Of a stretch of DNA of 64,000 bases, positions 10,287 through 22,700 are shown piece by piece. The notes under the pieces were generated by a model. That model was not told the origin of the DNA and made no database searches. It was given only the letters and a program-made list of their open reading frames with translations. The translations under genes were made by a program, and so were the position numbers. Origin of the DNA: Ricinus communis (lineage: Eukaryota; Streptophyta; Magnoliopsida; Malpighiales; Euphorbiaceae); contig NC_063265.1 of assembly GCF_019578655.1 (NCBI RefSeq), positions 3,196,501-3,260,500 on the forward strand. Direction: 5' to 3'. The stretch's first letter is position 1; every line of letters starts with the position of its first letter.

Positions 10287-13200
10287 ATGCATACATTTTT
10301 TATTATGCCTCAATTGTTAATACATGAAGGCATATATGTTTATTTTACAATTACACAAAATATTAATGTTACTGATAACGTTCTTGAATTGACATGTGAA
10401 AACTATAAGATATGGAGAGAGAATGTTCTTTTTCATTTAGGATACATGGATATTGATTATGCTATTCAGAATGATGAACCACCTCAGAGAGAAGGTTCTT
10501 CTTTACTTAGGATACATGGATATTGATTATGCTATTCAGAATGATGAACCACCTCAGGTTACTGATACTAGCAGTCCAGTTGAAATTGCTCTTTATGAAC
10601 ATTGGAAACGATTAAGTCATCTCGATTTGATGTTCATGTAGAGTGAGATCAATGCTAGTGATCGTGGTCCCCAACATGATAAAGTATGTGATCTATTAAA
10701 GGCAATTGATGACAAGGTTTTCAACAGCTAGGCTCAATGAAGTTAAGGGTGTGCGTGCTCACATGAATAACATAAGGGACATTGTGGCTCAACTTAAGAC
10801 ACTTGAGGTAGAGATGTCTGAATCATTCATTGTATAGTACATATTGAACACTCTTCCACCAGCATATGCACCCTTTAAGATATCCTATAATACACATTAA
10901 GATAAATAGTTAATTAATGATTTGATGGCCATGTGTGTTACAAAAGAAAGGAGGTTGCTGGCAGAATAAGGAGAAATTCCTCAAAATGCTCATTTAGTTG
11001 TACAAAATGGAAAGACTCAAGCAAATCAGAAGGGGAAGGGTAAATTGCTTGCCCAAGCAAACATTAAGAAAGAATCCAAATGCTTCTTTTATAAGAAGAA
11101 AGGACATGTTAAGAAGGATTGTGAGAAGTTTGTTGCATGACTTATAAAGAAAGGTATACTTATTAGTACTCTTACCTCATTAGTGTGTTTTAAATCTAAT
11201 TTGCCGATATCAATCATGACACATGGTGAATTAATTCTGGTTGTATAATTCAGTTTACCAATGTGTTGTAGAATATAACAAACCCAAGGAAGCTAGTGGG
11301 AAATAAAGAGTACATCTATTCTCGAAATAAAATGTCCTCATAAGTGATGGTTGTTGGAGATGCTCTTTAGTTTTGAGTAGCAATTTTATTTAGTCATTAG
11401 AAAAGACATTTTATATTCCTAATTTCTCTAAGAAACTAATTTCAATTTCTAGACTCGTACCTTTTTGATATTGTTTTCAATTTTTAGATGTTTTTCATTT
11501 AAGTTATAAATCTAAACTTGTTGAAAATGGTATTTTGTCTAATGGTTTTTTCTATATAAATTTACATGATAATAATTGCTATAATGCAACACATATTAGT
11601 ACAAAGCGTTGTGCCATGAATGAAAAATTCTTTATGTTATGGCATCAGAGACTTGGGCATATCTCTATTGATAGAGTTAAAAGGTTGGTAAATGACAAGA
11701 TACTTGATATCTTAGACTTTACTAATTTTCATACTTGTATTGGTTGCATAAAGGGAAAGCAGACTAACAAAAGCGAAGCATTATAAGCCTTTAAAGTTTT
11801 CAGGAAGAAGCAGAGAACCAATGCAATAAACAAATTAAGATAATGAGGTCTAATAGAGGTAGTGAATATTATGGTAGATATACTAAGGATGAACATACAC
11901 TTGATCCATTTGTAAGCATTTTTAAGAAAATGGGATTGTTGCCCAATATACCTCACTTGATTCTCCATACCAAAATGGTATGGCGGAAAGAATAAATCGA
12001 ATATTATTGGACATGGTGCAAGTATGCTTATTAGTTCTAATCTTCTTAAGTCCTTATGGATTGAAGCTCTTAAAATAGTAGTGTACATATTAAACCGAGT
12101 TCCAACCAAGGCTGTCCCAAGGACGCCATTTGAGTTGTTTAAAGGGTGAAAACCGAATTTGCAAAATCTACACATTTGGGGATGCCTATGTGAAATAAGA
12201 GTTTATAATCCATAAGAAAAGAAATTGGATCTAAGGACCATAAGTGGGTATTCGTTGGATATGCCGAAAGATCAAAATCATACAGATTTTATTGTCTATC
12301 ATATTACACCAGATTTTTGAAGTGAAGAAATGTAAAATTTTTTGAGAATAACTTGCTTAGAGGGAAGGATCTATCTCAAAACATTAGTTTAGAGAAGGAT
12401 CATAATGATACTCAACTATCTATTTTAGAGAATCAAGTCATTGTCATTCGTAATGTTCCTCAAGATCAATCGGACATTCAATACCAGTTGTTGCCATTCA
12501 ACAAACTGAAAATGACAATATGGAAATTCCATAAATAGTTGATGACTTAGTAGACCAAGTTGCTCATAAGGACATTGAACAAACGTCCTTCTAATGCAAC
12601 ATTAGGAAGTTCTACCAAAGCTAAGAGATCAACTATTCTTAATGATTATATGGTATTATCTACAAGAGTCTGACTATAATATAGGAGTCGAAAATGACCC
12701 TGAGACCTTTGCATAGGCTATGAGTTGTGATAAATTAAAATTATCGTATAATGCCATGCAGGATGAGATGAGTTCCATGAAGACCAATGATGCTTGGCAT
12801 CTTATTAAGTTGCCTAATGGGAAAAGGCCTATACAATGTAAATGGGTCTATAAAACTAAGAAAGACTCATTAGGCAACATTGAGAGATACAAAGCGAGAC
12901 TCATTGCTAAGTGATTCACTCAAAAAGAAAGAATCAATTACACATAACTTTTTCACCTGTGTCTAAAAAGGATTCGCTACAAATAGTTTTGGCATTAGTT
13001 GCACATTTGGATTTGAAATTTCAACAAATTGACGTGAAAATGACATTTCTTAACAGTGACCTAAAAAAGGAGGTTTACATGAAACAACTAGAAGCTTTCT
13101 CCTCTAGCGATGGTAGGCATTTAGTTTGTAAGCTTAAGAAATCCACATTATGGATCGGACCAAGCCTCCTGACAATGGTATTTGAAATTCCATGAGATAA

Positions 13201-13379
13201 TATCTTCATTCGGATTTAAAGAGAACATCGTGGATCAATGCACATATCAAAAGTTCAGTGGGAATGAAACTTATTTTCTAGTCTTGTATGTGGATGATAT
13301 TTTACTTGCAAGTAATGACAAAGGCTTGCTATATAAGGTGAAACAATTTCTTTCTAAATATTTTGAAAATAAAGGCTAA
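10287..13379 (+). pseudogene. Degenerate Ty1/copia gag-pol
   Basis: Domains appear in copia order but in shifting frames with many stops. Gag/UBN2 gives ENYKIWRENVLFHLGYMD near 10398-10450 and VKGVRAHMNNIRDIVAQLK near 10744-10800. The zinc knuckle CFFYKKKGHVKKDC is near 11080-11120, with the second Cys changed to Tyr. The pre-integrase segment LWHQRLGHISIDRVKRLV is at 11637-11690. Integrase includes RSNRGSEYYGRYT near 11847-11880, where the usual RSDRG Asp is Asn. RT is split: NDAWHLIKLPNGKRPIQCKW at about 12786-12845, and the catalytic YVDDILLAS at about 13288-13315. RNase H and the 3' LTR are missing. The element cannot be functional. It is flanked on the left by the solo LTR and on the right by plastid DNA. 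Confidence 0.85.
10416..10555 (+). repeat. 70-bp tandem duplication in copia gag
   Basis: A 70-bp segment including GGATACATGGATATTGATTA is present twice, with matching positions 70 bp apart (the GGATACATGG block begins at 10440 and 10510). Because 70 is not a multiple of three, the duplication shifts the gag frame. A few differences between copies show it is not brand new. Confidence 0.9.
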
Positions 13380-13553
13380 TAGAAAAAAGAGTACAAGGAT
13401 TACTGGCATAACATCTACGATTGGATTAAAAAAGGCGTAGGCTTTGGACAATTTTGTGAAGAAAAATTGCTTGAATAAAGGGCAGAATTAAGACATATAC
13501 AAATTAAACTAAAAATATTAAGCATAGAAAATATTTTGTTCTTGAAGATAATT

Positions 13554-14075
13554 TTCGAATTGTTTGTTGACACAGACAAAGTCAAGGAAAATCTCTAAAA
13601 TTATTTCAATATTGGACCTTGGACATATAATAGTTATGAATCGAATCTCTTTAGAAAGAAGATCTTTTGCCTCACGGTAGCCTACTCCAGTCCCCTTACG
13701 AAACTTTCGTTATTAGATTAGCTATATAATTTATATGTTTCTAGCGATTTATATGGCATTATCAAATGATACAAGTCTTGGATAAGAATCTACAACGCAC
13801 TAGAACGCCCTTGTTGACGATCCTTTACTCCGACAGCATCTAGGGTCCCTCGAACAATGTGATATCTCATACCGGGTAAATCCTTAACCCTTCCCCCTCT
13901 TACTATGACTACAGAATGTTCTTGTGAATTATGGCCAATACCAGGTATATAAGCAGTGATTTCAAATCCAGAGGTTAATCATACTCTGGAAACTTTACGT
14001 AAGACAGAGTTTGGTTTTTTGGAGGTGATAGTGGGAAAGTTGATAGATAAGTCACCCTTACTGCCACTCTACAGA
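13554..14075 (-). pseudogene. rps12: Nuclear plastid DNA insert: rps12 exon 2 with intron flanks
   Basis: On the minus strand this reads as plastid ribosomal protein S12: [20 protein letters not shown], then [11 protein letters not shown], then [20 protein letters not shown] at about 13808-13868, followed by the intron start GTGCGTTGTAG and about 230 bp of group II intron sequence. Upstream it keeps the start of the 3' exon block (KPNSALRKV region at about 13988-14022) and some 5' flank. An in-frame TGA replaces the CGA Arg codon in the stretch before LTSGFE, so the copy is dead. The last exon and most of the downstream intron are absent. It joins the copia remnant on its left. Limits are from recall of plastid rps12 and are good to about 20 bp. 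Confidence 0.9.
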
Positions 14076-16770
14076 ATTAAAAATAATTTATTTTTTATCT
14101 GTATGTTGGAGGGCTTCCATTATTATTTCGATTATAAAATTAAATTGATAAAATACAATTTAATAATATTTTTAATATTTTAAATTAATTTATAATATCT
14201 TAAAAATAATAGCAAATTAACTATTTTTAAATATTTTTTAATTTTTTAAAATTTTTAAATTTTATCAATATAATAATATAAAATTGACTTTAACAATATT
14301 TATTAATTAAATTTAATATAATATAAATTAGTACTGTAAATATAACTTATACTACTATTTTCTAAGATTTAAATTTTAATTTTTTTATTGAATATAATAT
14401 TAAAATTATAATTATTATCTAATTAAAAACTACTATATTAGTTAATATAGTATTAAAATATAATTAACATGCTATTTCTTAAGACAAAATTTGTATCATT
14501 AGGAAACTATTTATTAGTTAATATAATATTAAAATAAAATTAATATATTATTTTTTATAATTAGAATCAGTAAAATTCTTTAAAGATAAATCTTAATAGT
14601 TAGAATCTAGCCAACTAGAGGTGTCCTTTATAGTCATTTTAAAAATAGTAGTTAGGGCAGTGATGTTATTTACTATTTCTTATATTTTATAAAGATTATT
14701 ATATCACTTAACTTATCCAACAAGTTTAAATACATAATTTTATTCTTTTACTTCATTAATCCCTATTATATTTTTAAGAAAATTTATTTAATTAATAATT
14801 CAACATTAAATATAAATAATTTTAGTACTTATTTTAGACTTTTTTTTTGATCTCAAGGTGCTAAATTACATATAATATTTGATACAATAAAAACTTGGTA
14901 TAACATGTATCGTGGTTGTTAGTGTTTTTTTTTTATTGAACTAAATTTGACCTATTAATAATTAAATGGAAAAATTAAAAGCTAAATATTTAAAAGAGAA
15001 TACCAATGGTTGAGTTTAACATTATTTTGAAGATTAAATGCCAGCAATAAAAGATATTTATTAGAATTAAAGGGATAAATGTTTCTAAGATTATAAATTA
15101 TAGAATATTTAGGAATTAGTAATAGACTTGGCAGTGAAGAGCAAATTCAGAACTTTAAGCCCATCAGTTCTCTTTCTTCCCTGAATACATCTGTAATAAA
15201 CTATCACAACTTCAATAATCATAATTTCTAATAACTATATAGTGGAAATATATTAATTTTAGTGGCTAAGTGTGATTAATATTGTATTTTATAATTATTA
15301 TTTGCTATAACCTTTTAATATTCATAGCTAATTAAATCAATTAGCTATAGTATTTTTATTGTGACTAAAAAATTAAAATTAAATAATTAAATATTTTCAT
15401 GAAGTTGAGATATCATAACAAATTTGATATATTTGCTAGCTTTTGCAGTTATTTTAATGATTTAGCTACAATTTTGCATTTTATGGTCAATATTCAGTAG
15501 TTATGTATTTACGTTTTCTTTCTTTTTATTTATTTATTTATTTATTTGAGCAAATAAAAATAAATAAGAAGAGGAAGAAATTCGAAGGCCTTGGTCCAAT
15601 CCTTTTTACTATCAATTTTCAAAAATTATATTATCTAAAATTATCTAATAGATGAATGTGAGTCAAAAATAAAAATTAGGCGTTAGAATGGTGTTAAAGC
15701 AACTATTAACAAGATTTGGAGACCATGTACAATCCCCATTTAATGTAAAGCACATATTTCTTTTATTTCTTTATTAAATATTTGTTTTTTATGTTTATGA
15801 ATAACTTCCTAAAGAATTATTCTTCTTTTATTGGAAGTTGAATGTTAATTAAACGAGTCTCTTGAAAGTAAATAGCATGAAATAAATGAAATGAGAGAAT
15901 GAAATATGCAGTAAAATTCAAATAAAATTTTAATTAAACTTATTGGGAGGATAGCGTGGTTTTTTTCTTTGCTTAATCAAGCATTAAATACATACTTCTA
16001 GAATTTTAGATGGTTAGATTTTAACCATTTAAGCATTCTTTTAAATTATAAATAATTATATTTTTTATTTTAATTTATCTTAAAATATATATTTATTTTA
16101 CTCTCTAATTAATGTTTTGTTGATAAAGAGACACAAATAAAAAAGAGAGTGCGACTCTTAAAGAAAAAAAAAATATATATATATATTTAAAAGTTATTTT
16201 CTCTTTCTTAAATTTAAAGAAAAGAATATAATTTTTAAATTATTTTAAAAAGGGACAATGATAAATTAGAAAATCTATTGACAGACTAATTTTTGTATAT
16301 ATTTGCTGTAATAAAGAAGGAATATAATTGGAGTAACGGTTAAAATTTAATTGAGCTGAGTGTTTTATTCTCCTAGCAAGTGAAAGTAAAATCAAAAGAC
16401 TAATTTTTCCTCAGACGCCACTCTCTAATAGGTCAATCTATTATGAAAGTAATTACTTTTATCTCTACAAACACATCATCATCCAACCCCCAAACCTGCT
16501 GATGTTACCCAAATCAGTATTAAGAAAAGGTTGATAATTACACAGAATTGGTCATTTTTCAATTCGTTACTAAGCCCAGTCTGCAACAGTTTAATTTTGA
16601 GGTCCAATCTGCAATTTTCAGTTTCCTTCCAATTTGGTAACTCGACGCGTTCATCAATTTGGGCCTCACTAAGCCAAGGTACATACTCGTTTTAAGATGG
16701 CTATTGTTTCACATCATATAATTGTAGGCCCACTGTACAATAGAACCCAAAAATAAGAAGAAGATTAATT
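14076..16770. other. AT-rich intergenic DNA
   Basis: No gene is supported. A local imperfect direct repeat is visible around ATTAGTTAATATAGTATTAA (near 14436) and ATTAGTTAATATAATATTAA (near 14515), followed by similar bases. A (TTTA)n run occurs near 15525-15548. The rest is A/T-rich low-complexity sequence. Confidence 0.6.
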
Positions 16771-16773
16771 GAA

Positions 16774-18200
16774 AAGAAAAAATAGTTCTAAATTTGTGAC
16801 AGACATATTAGTGATGGACTATCTGTTACTCTAAATTTAATGACAGACATTCTTGTTGCTAATAAACTACCACCGTATTTCTATTACTAAATAACAACAG
16901 AATAAATTGGTAGCTAATTAGTAATGAATTAACGGATGATAATTTATATTTTTTACTTTTTATTAGTGATAAAATAATAATGAAAATTTTAGAATAATTG
17001 TATTCAATTATTTATTTTTCTGTATATTTGATATCTTTTGGCAATGGATCTTACTCCATCATTAAAGTTATTTTTTTATATATTAAACTTTTCTTCTTCA
17101 CTTAACCATTGTTTTACTTTATTGTATATTTCTTTCCCTCCTCCCTCCCTCCCTATATATATATTTTTTCTTTTTCTTTTTCTTCTTTCATTTCTCTTTG
17201 TATTTTTTTTTCTCTCGCTTTTAATTTTTATTCTTTATTTTTTTTTCTTCTCTTTTTATTAATTTATTTCTTTTTTTTTATTATTTCTTCTTTCATTTCC
17301 TCCAGTTTTCTTATTCTTCTTCTTTTTAATTATTTTCTCATTTTTTATTTTCTCTATTCTTTTATTATTCTTATTTATAATTTCTTCTTTCATCTATATC
17401 TTTCATTTCTTTCAAATTTCCTCAAATAATTTTTTCTTTTTAAAATTTTTTTCTATTTTTTTCTTTTCTCTATTATTTTCTTTCTTTGTCTCTTTTCATT
17501 TTTTATCCCATCCATTATTTTCTTATATTATTTATTAATAGTGATATTATTATTTTCTTTTCCTCTTTTCTTTATTATTATTATAGAAAACTAATATACA
17601 AAATAAAAAGACAATGACAACAAATTCATTAAAGAAACTTAACTGACATTAAAATAAAAATAAATAATTAAATAACTATTACAAATAAAATACTTTTTAT
17701 AAAAAAAATTTAAACTTAGCGATGGACATTTCTTATTTTAAATAATTTTAAACTATCTACTATCAATAAAATTAAGGACCTTTCATCACTAAAGCATCAT
17801 AAAAGAGTCAATACGTCTTTATAGGCTCTTGCCCCTAAAGTTAGCAATGGATAACAATTGTTAACAATTTTTGTAGATATTTTTATAATTACTTTATATT
17901 TTTGTGATATTTATGAAAGAAATTTAAGAAAAAATAGTTCTAAATTTGCGACAAATAATTCTTTTCATTATTTCGGTACAAATTATAGTGTTGATTCTTG
18001 CAACAGATTAGTGATAGATTGTTTGTTGCTAATTAGCAATGGATAACTCTTTCATCACTAAAATTGGGCAGGCGATAGGCTTTAAATTTAGAGATAGACA
18101 TTTATATTGCTAACAAACTACAAGTGTATTTCCATTGCTAAATAGCAACGGAATATGTGTTTTTAGCTAATTAGAATTGGATTAATGATAATAGTAGGGA
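16774..18200. mobile_element. CACTA-like non-autonomous element remnant
   Basis: The phrase AAAAAATAGTTCTAAATTTG occurs at about 16776 and again at about 17930. Both copies are followed by many variants of GCGACAGACAT, TTAGTGATGG, TTGCTAATAAACTAC, CCATTGCTAAATAGCAACGG and GTAGCTAATTAG. This is the texture of CACTA subterminal repeats. The two clusters bracket a pyrimidine-rich core (17100-17560). No exact CACTA termini or 3-bp duplications were found, so the element is old or rearranged. Confidence 0.5.
17100..17560 (+). repeat. Long pyrimidine-rich tract (TTTCTTC-type)
   Basis: About 460 bp of the plus strand is almost entirely T and C, with short TA or ATT interruptions and a CCTCCCTCCCTCCCTATATATA section near 17140. 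Reading frames here are Phe/Leu/Ser-rich artefacts of the composition, not genes. Confidence 0.85.
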
Positions 18201-19200
18201 TGACAATTTGTACCCTACCCGTGGACACTCACCCGAATTCTACCCGGTCAAACTAGGTAATATCTGAATTGATTGGATAATGGGTACGGATAACCCATAC
18301 CTGAAAAAATGGTATTGGGTATGGATAGGATACGGTTGCTATTGAGGGCAATTTGAGTTTCTCATTTTGAAGGCTAACATCTTCCAAGTTAAAAGCAAAC
18401 GAATTACAGGCCAACTAATCACCAAATTAGGTTCAACTCAGGATACATCCGCCACGGCGTTGCTTTTTTACATTTGAAAAAGATCCATAATACCAAAACT
18501 ATAAAATTCAATGGATTAGCCACTACATCTAAGTAACATATTCATGTCTTGAAATATAGCTATTTAACCACTGTATAATCATGAATTTAGCAAGTCATTC
18601 TTCTTTTCAATTAATATAAATGAAAGAGAAATACAAATTTAAAATCTTATTTAAATTAAAATTTATACATTTATTATCATCTTAAATATATTATAATTTA
18701 ATTTTCGCGTTTCGGGAATGTACTAAAAGCATGTATATATAGTATATATGGCTAAACTAAACATATCATCCAAACTAATACCCTATCCTCTACCAATGCA
18801 TTTGCTTTTCGCAAATTGGACATTTGATTTTAATTAAGCTTTTAGGGTACACTTCTACAATGAATTTAGCAAGAGGCCAGCTGATCATCACTGTATGGTA
18901 TGAGAACCTAATCTTCCAAGACAGGAATATGGGGTACCACCCCCTACTTTTCCCTTATTTTTTATGCTTAAATTAAAAAAAAAAAAAAAAAAACATTATA
19001 TAAATCTCAATTACAAAAGCAAATCCATTTTTCAACTACCCTTTCCTTACTCTTTCATATACTTGTCAATTAGCATATAAACAGTGCTAATTATGAAAAA
19101 TCATTACACATGATAAAACTCTACGTCCCCCACTAATTAACTCCACCACTTTCTCATTCACCTCTCTCCACATACCTTTGCTTGCAATTTAAGCCTTTCA
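18201..19200. other. Intergenic DNA upstream of the small basic protein gene
   Basis: Near 18195-18350 is GGGATGACAATTTGTACCC, followed by several GGGTA/TACCC motifs (GTACCCTACCC, TAATGGGTACGGATAACCC). That resembles the terminus of a common plant element, but no second end was found. A poly-A run lies at 18977-18993. No gene is seen. Confidence 0.4.
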
Positions 19201-19206
19201 TATCAG

Positions 19207-19213
19207 TATATAA
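19207..19213 (+). promoter_or_regulatory. Candidate TATA box for the gene at 19272
   Basis: TATATAA in the context CAGTATATAACCC lies about 60 bp before the start codon. This would give a short 5' leader of about 30 bases. It is a motif match only. Confidence 0.5.
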
Positions 19214-19271
19214 CCCAAAAAAACTCATTCAGTGCGAAATTGTAACCCTCTCTTCCTCAGCAAATTAAAGA

Positions 19272-19715
19272 ATGACCTCAGTTTGCATATCAAACTGTGT
19301 CAATGATGCACGTGACCCTCGTGTGCCGGTTCGCGCCACCTACGTTAACCTCTACAAGTGGCCGGAATCTGATGCAGAGTTCATAAAATCCGTCCGCCGT
19401 GTAGGGCAGGGTTTGCATGGTCATTATGGGCAACCTAGGGTGGTGGACAGTATCTCCTGCAGGCAGATGTATCTTAGGAGCTACACGTTCTCGAGGAAAG
19501 AGAGTGTGCCGGAGAGGACGAAGAAGTGCATTGGTAGAGTGAAAGAGAAGGTGGCTAATCATGGAAAGAAGATAAAGGAAAAGGGTGGTAGGAGAAGGAA
19601 TAAGTGTTTGGTTTTCAGGAAAGTGAAAGAATTTTCCTGCAATGCCTTGTTTAGGATCTTTCACAGGTTGTTGTCTTGTGGTGCTAGTGTAGATGTTGTT
19701 GATCATAATGATTAA
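19272..19715 (+). CDS. Small basic plant protein of unknown function, intronless
   Basis: This single open frame of 147 codons begins MTSVCISNCVNDARDPRVPV and ends VDVVDHND. Its composition and codon use look like a real gene: it is clearly more GC-rich than its surroundings, has a TATA-like box about 60 bp upstream, and lies between AT-rich flanks. The N-terminal third (VRATYVNLYKWPESDAEFIK), the central SISCRQMYLRSYTFSRKES and the C-terminal SCNALFRIFHRLLSCGAS look like conserved blocks. The middle (about residues 80-112) is Lys/Arg-rich (KEKVANHGKKIKEKGGRRR), so nucleic-acid binding or nuclear targeting is conceivable but unproven. There is no signal peptide and no clear membrane segment. 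I recall similar short uncharacterised proteins in other dicots but cannot give a family name. The opposite-strand open frame (19290-19727) is a shadow. Confidence 0.8.
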   Translation: MTSVCISNCVNDARDPRVPVRATYVNLYKWPESDAEFIKSVRRVGQGLHGHYGQPRVVDSISCRQMYLRSYTFSRKESVPERTKKCIGRVKEKVANHGKKIKEKGGRRRNKCLVFRKVKEFSCNALFRIFHRLLSCGASVDVVDHND

Positions 19716-22700
19716 GTTTGCATTCACTTCTCAGATTTTTCATTTTTTTCAAAATCTTTTTCTTTTAATGGGTCGTCATATTATATTTATGTTTCTTAAG
19801 GTATGAAATTTTTTTTCTTTATTGATGTATAAATATATGGTTATTTGATGAATTTTGTGAAGATATAAGGGGTTCTAATTAGAAGAAAAAAAATTAATGC
19901 AGAAGGGGTTTGTATATTTGCATAATTTTTGTCCGACCAATTATCTAACTTGGAATTTTTTCTGTTTTTGTACTAATTACAATTACAAATCAAGCTGTTT
20001 TTGTGTGGATTAAAAAATGAATCAAAATTATAAAAAGAAAATGGGATGACTTGGGCAAACTTTTTTGATTATCAGGCAAAGAAAATAATGAGAATTTTCC
20101 TTCCCTTTCTCTGTCTATATATGCACTACTAATGCTATCTTTTGGTAGCTACAGCTACATGAGCATGTGACCGTTGCAATCGGTGGTTCAGCTAATTTTC
20201 CCCAGCCTTTTTAAAACTTTTTTGACCAAAAGAAGAATGATAGTTCGGAGTTAACATGGTTAAGAAAGGTTAAGGGACACAACATCTGTCAGTACCAACA
20301 TATATGTCTTATGTTCCAACAAATCAATTTTAGAATTATCCCATCCTCCTAGGAATGGACAAATGTGGCCAGCTAGCTCTGTCTTTTAAGTTTTAACATT
20401 TATTTTAATATAGCTAATTTCTTTTGATTTGGTGAATTTATGTGAAGTTCTGATGCCTATTTTTAAAATAGATTCATAGATAAAATTAATTATAACGGTA
20501 TTTATGTATTTACATACGAATATTTTTTTATGGGTTTCAGAAATCTCGAATTTTATGCTATATTTTTGTCATAAAATCTATTATTTTTCTTCTTCTTTTT
20601 TTTTTCTCGACACAGCCCTATGGTTGCTTTTTAAAAAATAAGAATAGATTATCAAAAACAAAATTTGAGAAAGTGGTAAGGCAGAACTTAAAAAAAAAAT
20701 TCTAAATTTCACGATTGTTGCTTCTATTAATTTTTTATATATAATTTACGCACTATCTCTTTTTAATTCTTTGATAAAATGCGATAAAATAAAATAAAAA
20801 ATTATAAACCGACACCATCGTCTCCACCACCAATAGTAATTCTTAAAATAGTCTACCATTACATTCAATTAGGGGAAAAATAATTATAGTGGTCTTTGAC
20901 TATACCTCCTCTTCATGCGTATTCGGGGCCTACGTCATGCTAATTGCCAAGATGCCTTATAATTGAAAAATTCCTATATATATATATATATATATAATAT
21001 ACATATATATATATATAATATACATATATAGGAATATGTTAACGATTTCAAAAGTTTATTTAAATCTCAAAATAAGATACAATTTACAACTTATCTACGT
21101 GAAAATGAAATTTAAAGAATCTTTAACAGAAAACGATAATTAACAAATAAGTATCTCAAGACATTGGAATTAATGAAATTTTAGGTTTCCTCTAATTGGA
21201 CAAAGAGGTACATTTAGTATTACACCAACACTATACATATATAGTAAGTTGTTGAGATGTTAGACATTTAAAATCTGTTTTTGGACCGTCACTTGCATAT
21301 TCATGCATGATTGAAAATTGAGTGTGTAATTTTAAATCTAGTATTTAAATACAATTTTCTTAAAAGGATATGTTTCTTGAGATTTAATCTTTATGTTTGA
21401 AATACATATGATAGAAAAAAAAAAATTAATACAAACACATTGAAGTTATAGTATGTAATAATTAATTTTATTTGATGATTATATTAAATATTAGTGCAAC
21501 TGTCAAATAAGACCACTTTAAAAACCGTTGTCAATGTGCAAAATCTTACTAAACTAAAAAAGAAACTGCTATATTTAGTTGAAATTTATTGTATTTGAGA
21601 AAACTATACGAGGAAGAAATTAAAATGGAAATAATAAAATTGAAAGCGATATTTTAATGCTGTGAAATTCATTTGAAAATTCTACTTATTTTATTAGATT
21701 TTAGCTTATTTATAATTAATTCTATGTAAATTTGAATTTGTAGAATTTTAAAATAACTTTCACTTTATTTAAAGCAAATAAACTGTAAATTTAAAAATAA
21801 ATTTTAATTAACACAATGAAATATTAAATTAAATATATAAATATAAAAAAGAAAATCTCATGCCACTTTCTCTTTCGGCCACAGGTATTTTTCTTTTCTT
21901 TTGTGATTAGCTTAGGATTCCTCTCCAATAATTTGTTTTCTTTGACTGGATGAAAAGATCTCTTCTTTCTTTTCAGTTGTTGTGTTTTAATTGTTAATAG
22001 CAACTACACTCATAGATTTTAAAGATTGAAATGGTTTTGTTTGTATTGAAGGAATGTGAAGCAGTTAAAGCCTAATGTCACGGTAAAGACAATCCCATCA
22101 AATGCTAATGAGCCCTTTTTGCCAAAAGGCTAACCCAAGATACATCCAAACCACCTCTCATTTACAACTAAAATACTAACTATTTTGAGTCTGTTTTAAG
22201 CTACTCTTATCTACTTTCTATACTTTGAACTTTCCATTGCAGCAGACACCACACAATGACCTAACGTACGTCATCAAAATTATATAATTCTTTTTAAAAA
22301 TATTATCTGTAATTCACGGGTTTTGTCTCATTTTTATTATACTGAAATCTCTTTATATTTTTACGAAACTAATTACTATTACCTTACGCTTAAAGTTTAT
22401 ATAGTAAAATGATTAATATTGACAAATAAAATTATAAAATGATCTTTAAATTTTTATCGAGTATGAAACTCATCTAAAATTAATATCTTTTTATCAAGTT
22501 AGAGTGAAATTATTAATTTTAGTAGGAAAAATATTTAATTTTTTTTATCAAGAAGTTTAAAGATTATATTATCTTTTTTTTATTAATTTAGTCCTTTGAC
22601 CATGATAATTTTTAAATGGTAGTTAAAAAGTCTAAATGGTTAAAAGAAATTAATTTCTATAACTTTTGAAAGTTTCCGCAAATAGCTCAAATTATAAAAT

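Noticed and set aside
11729..12175. 148-codon minus-strand frame
   Set aside because: It lies antisense to the copia integrase region, where plus-strand motifs match the family.
17038..17429. Phe/Leu-rich open frames that look like membrane proteins
   Set aside because: They are produced by the T/C-rich tract and have no start context or homology.
19290..19727. 145-codon open frame on the minus strand
   Set aside because: It is antisense to the better supported gene at 19272-19715 and results from that gene's codon composition.
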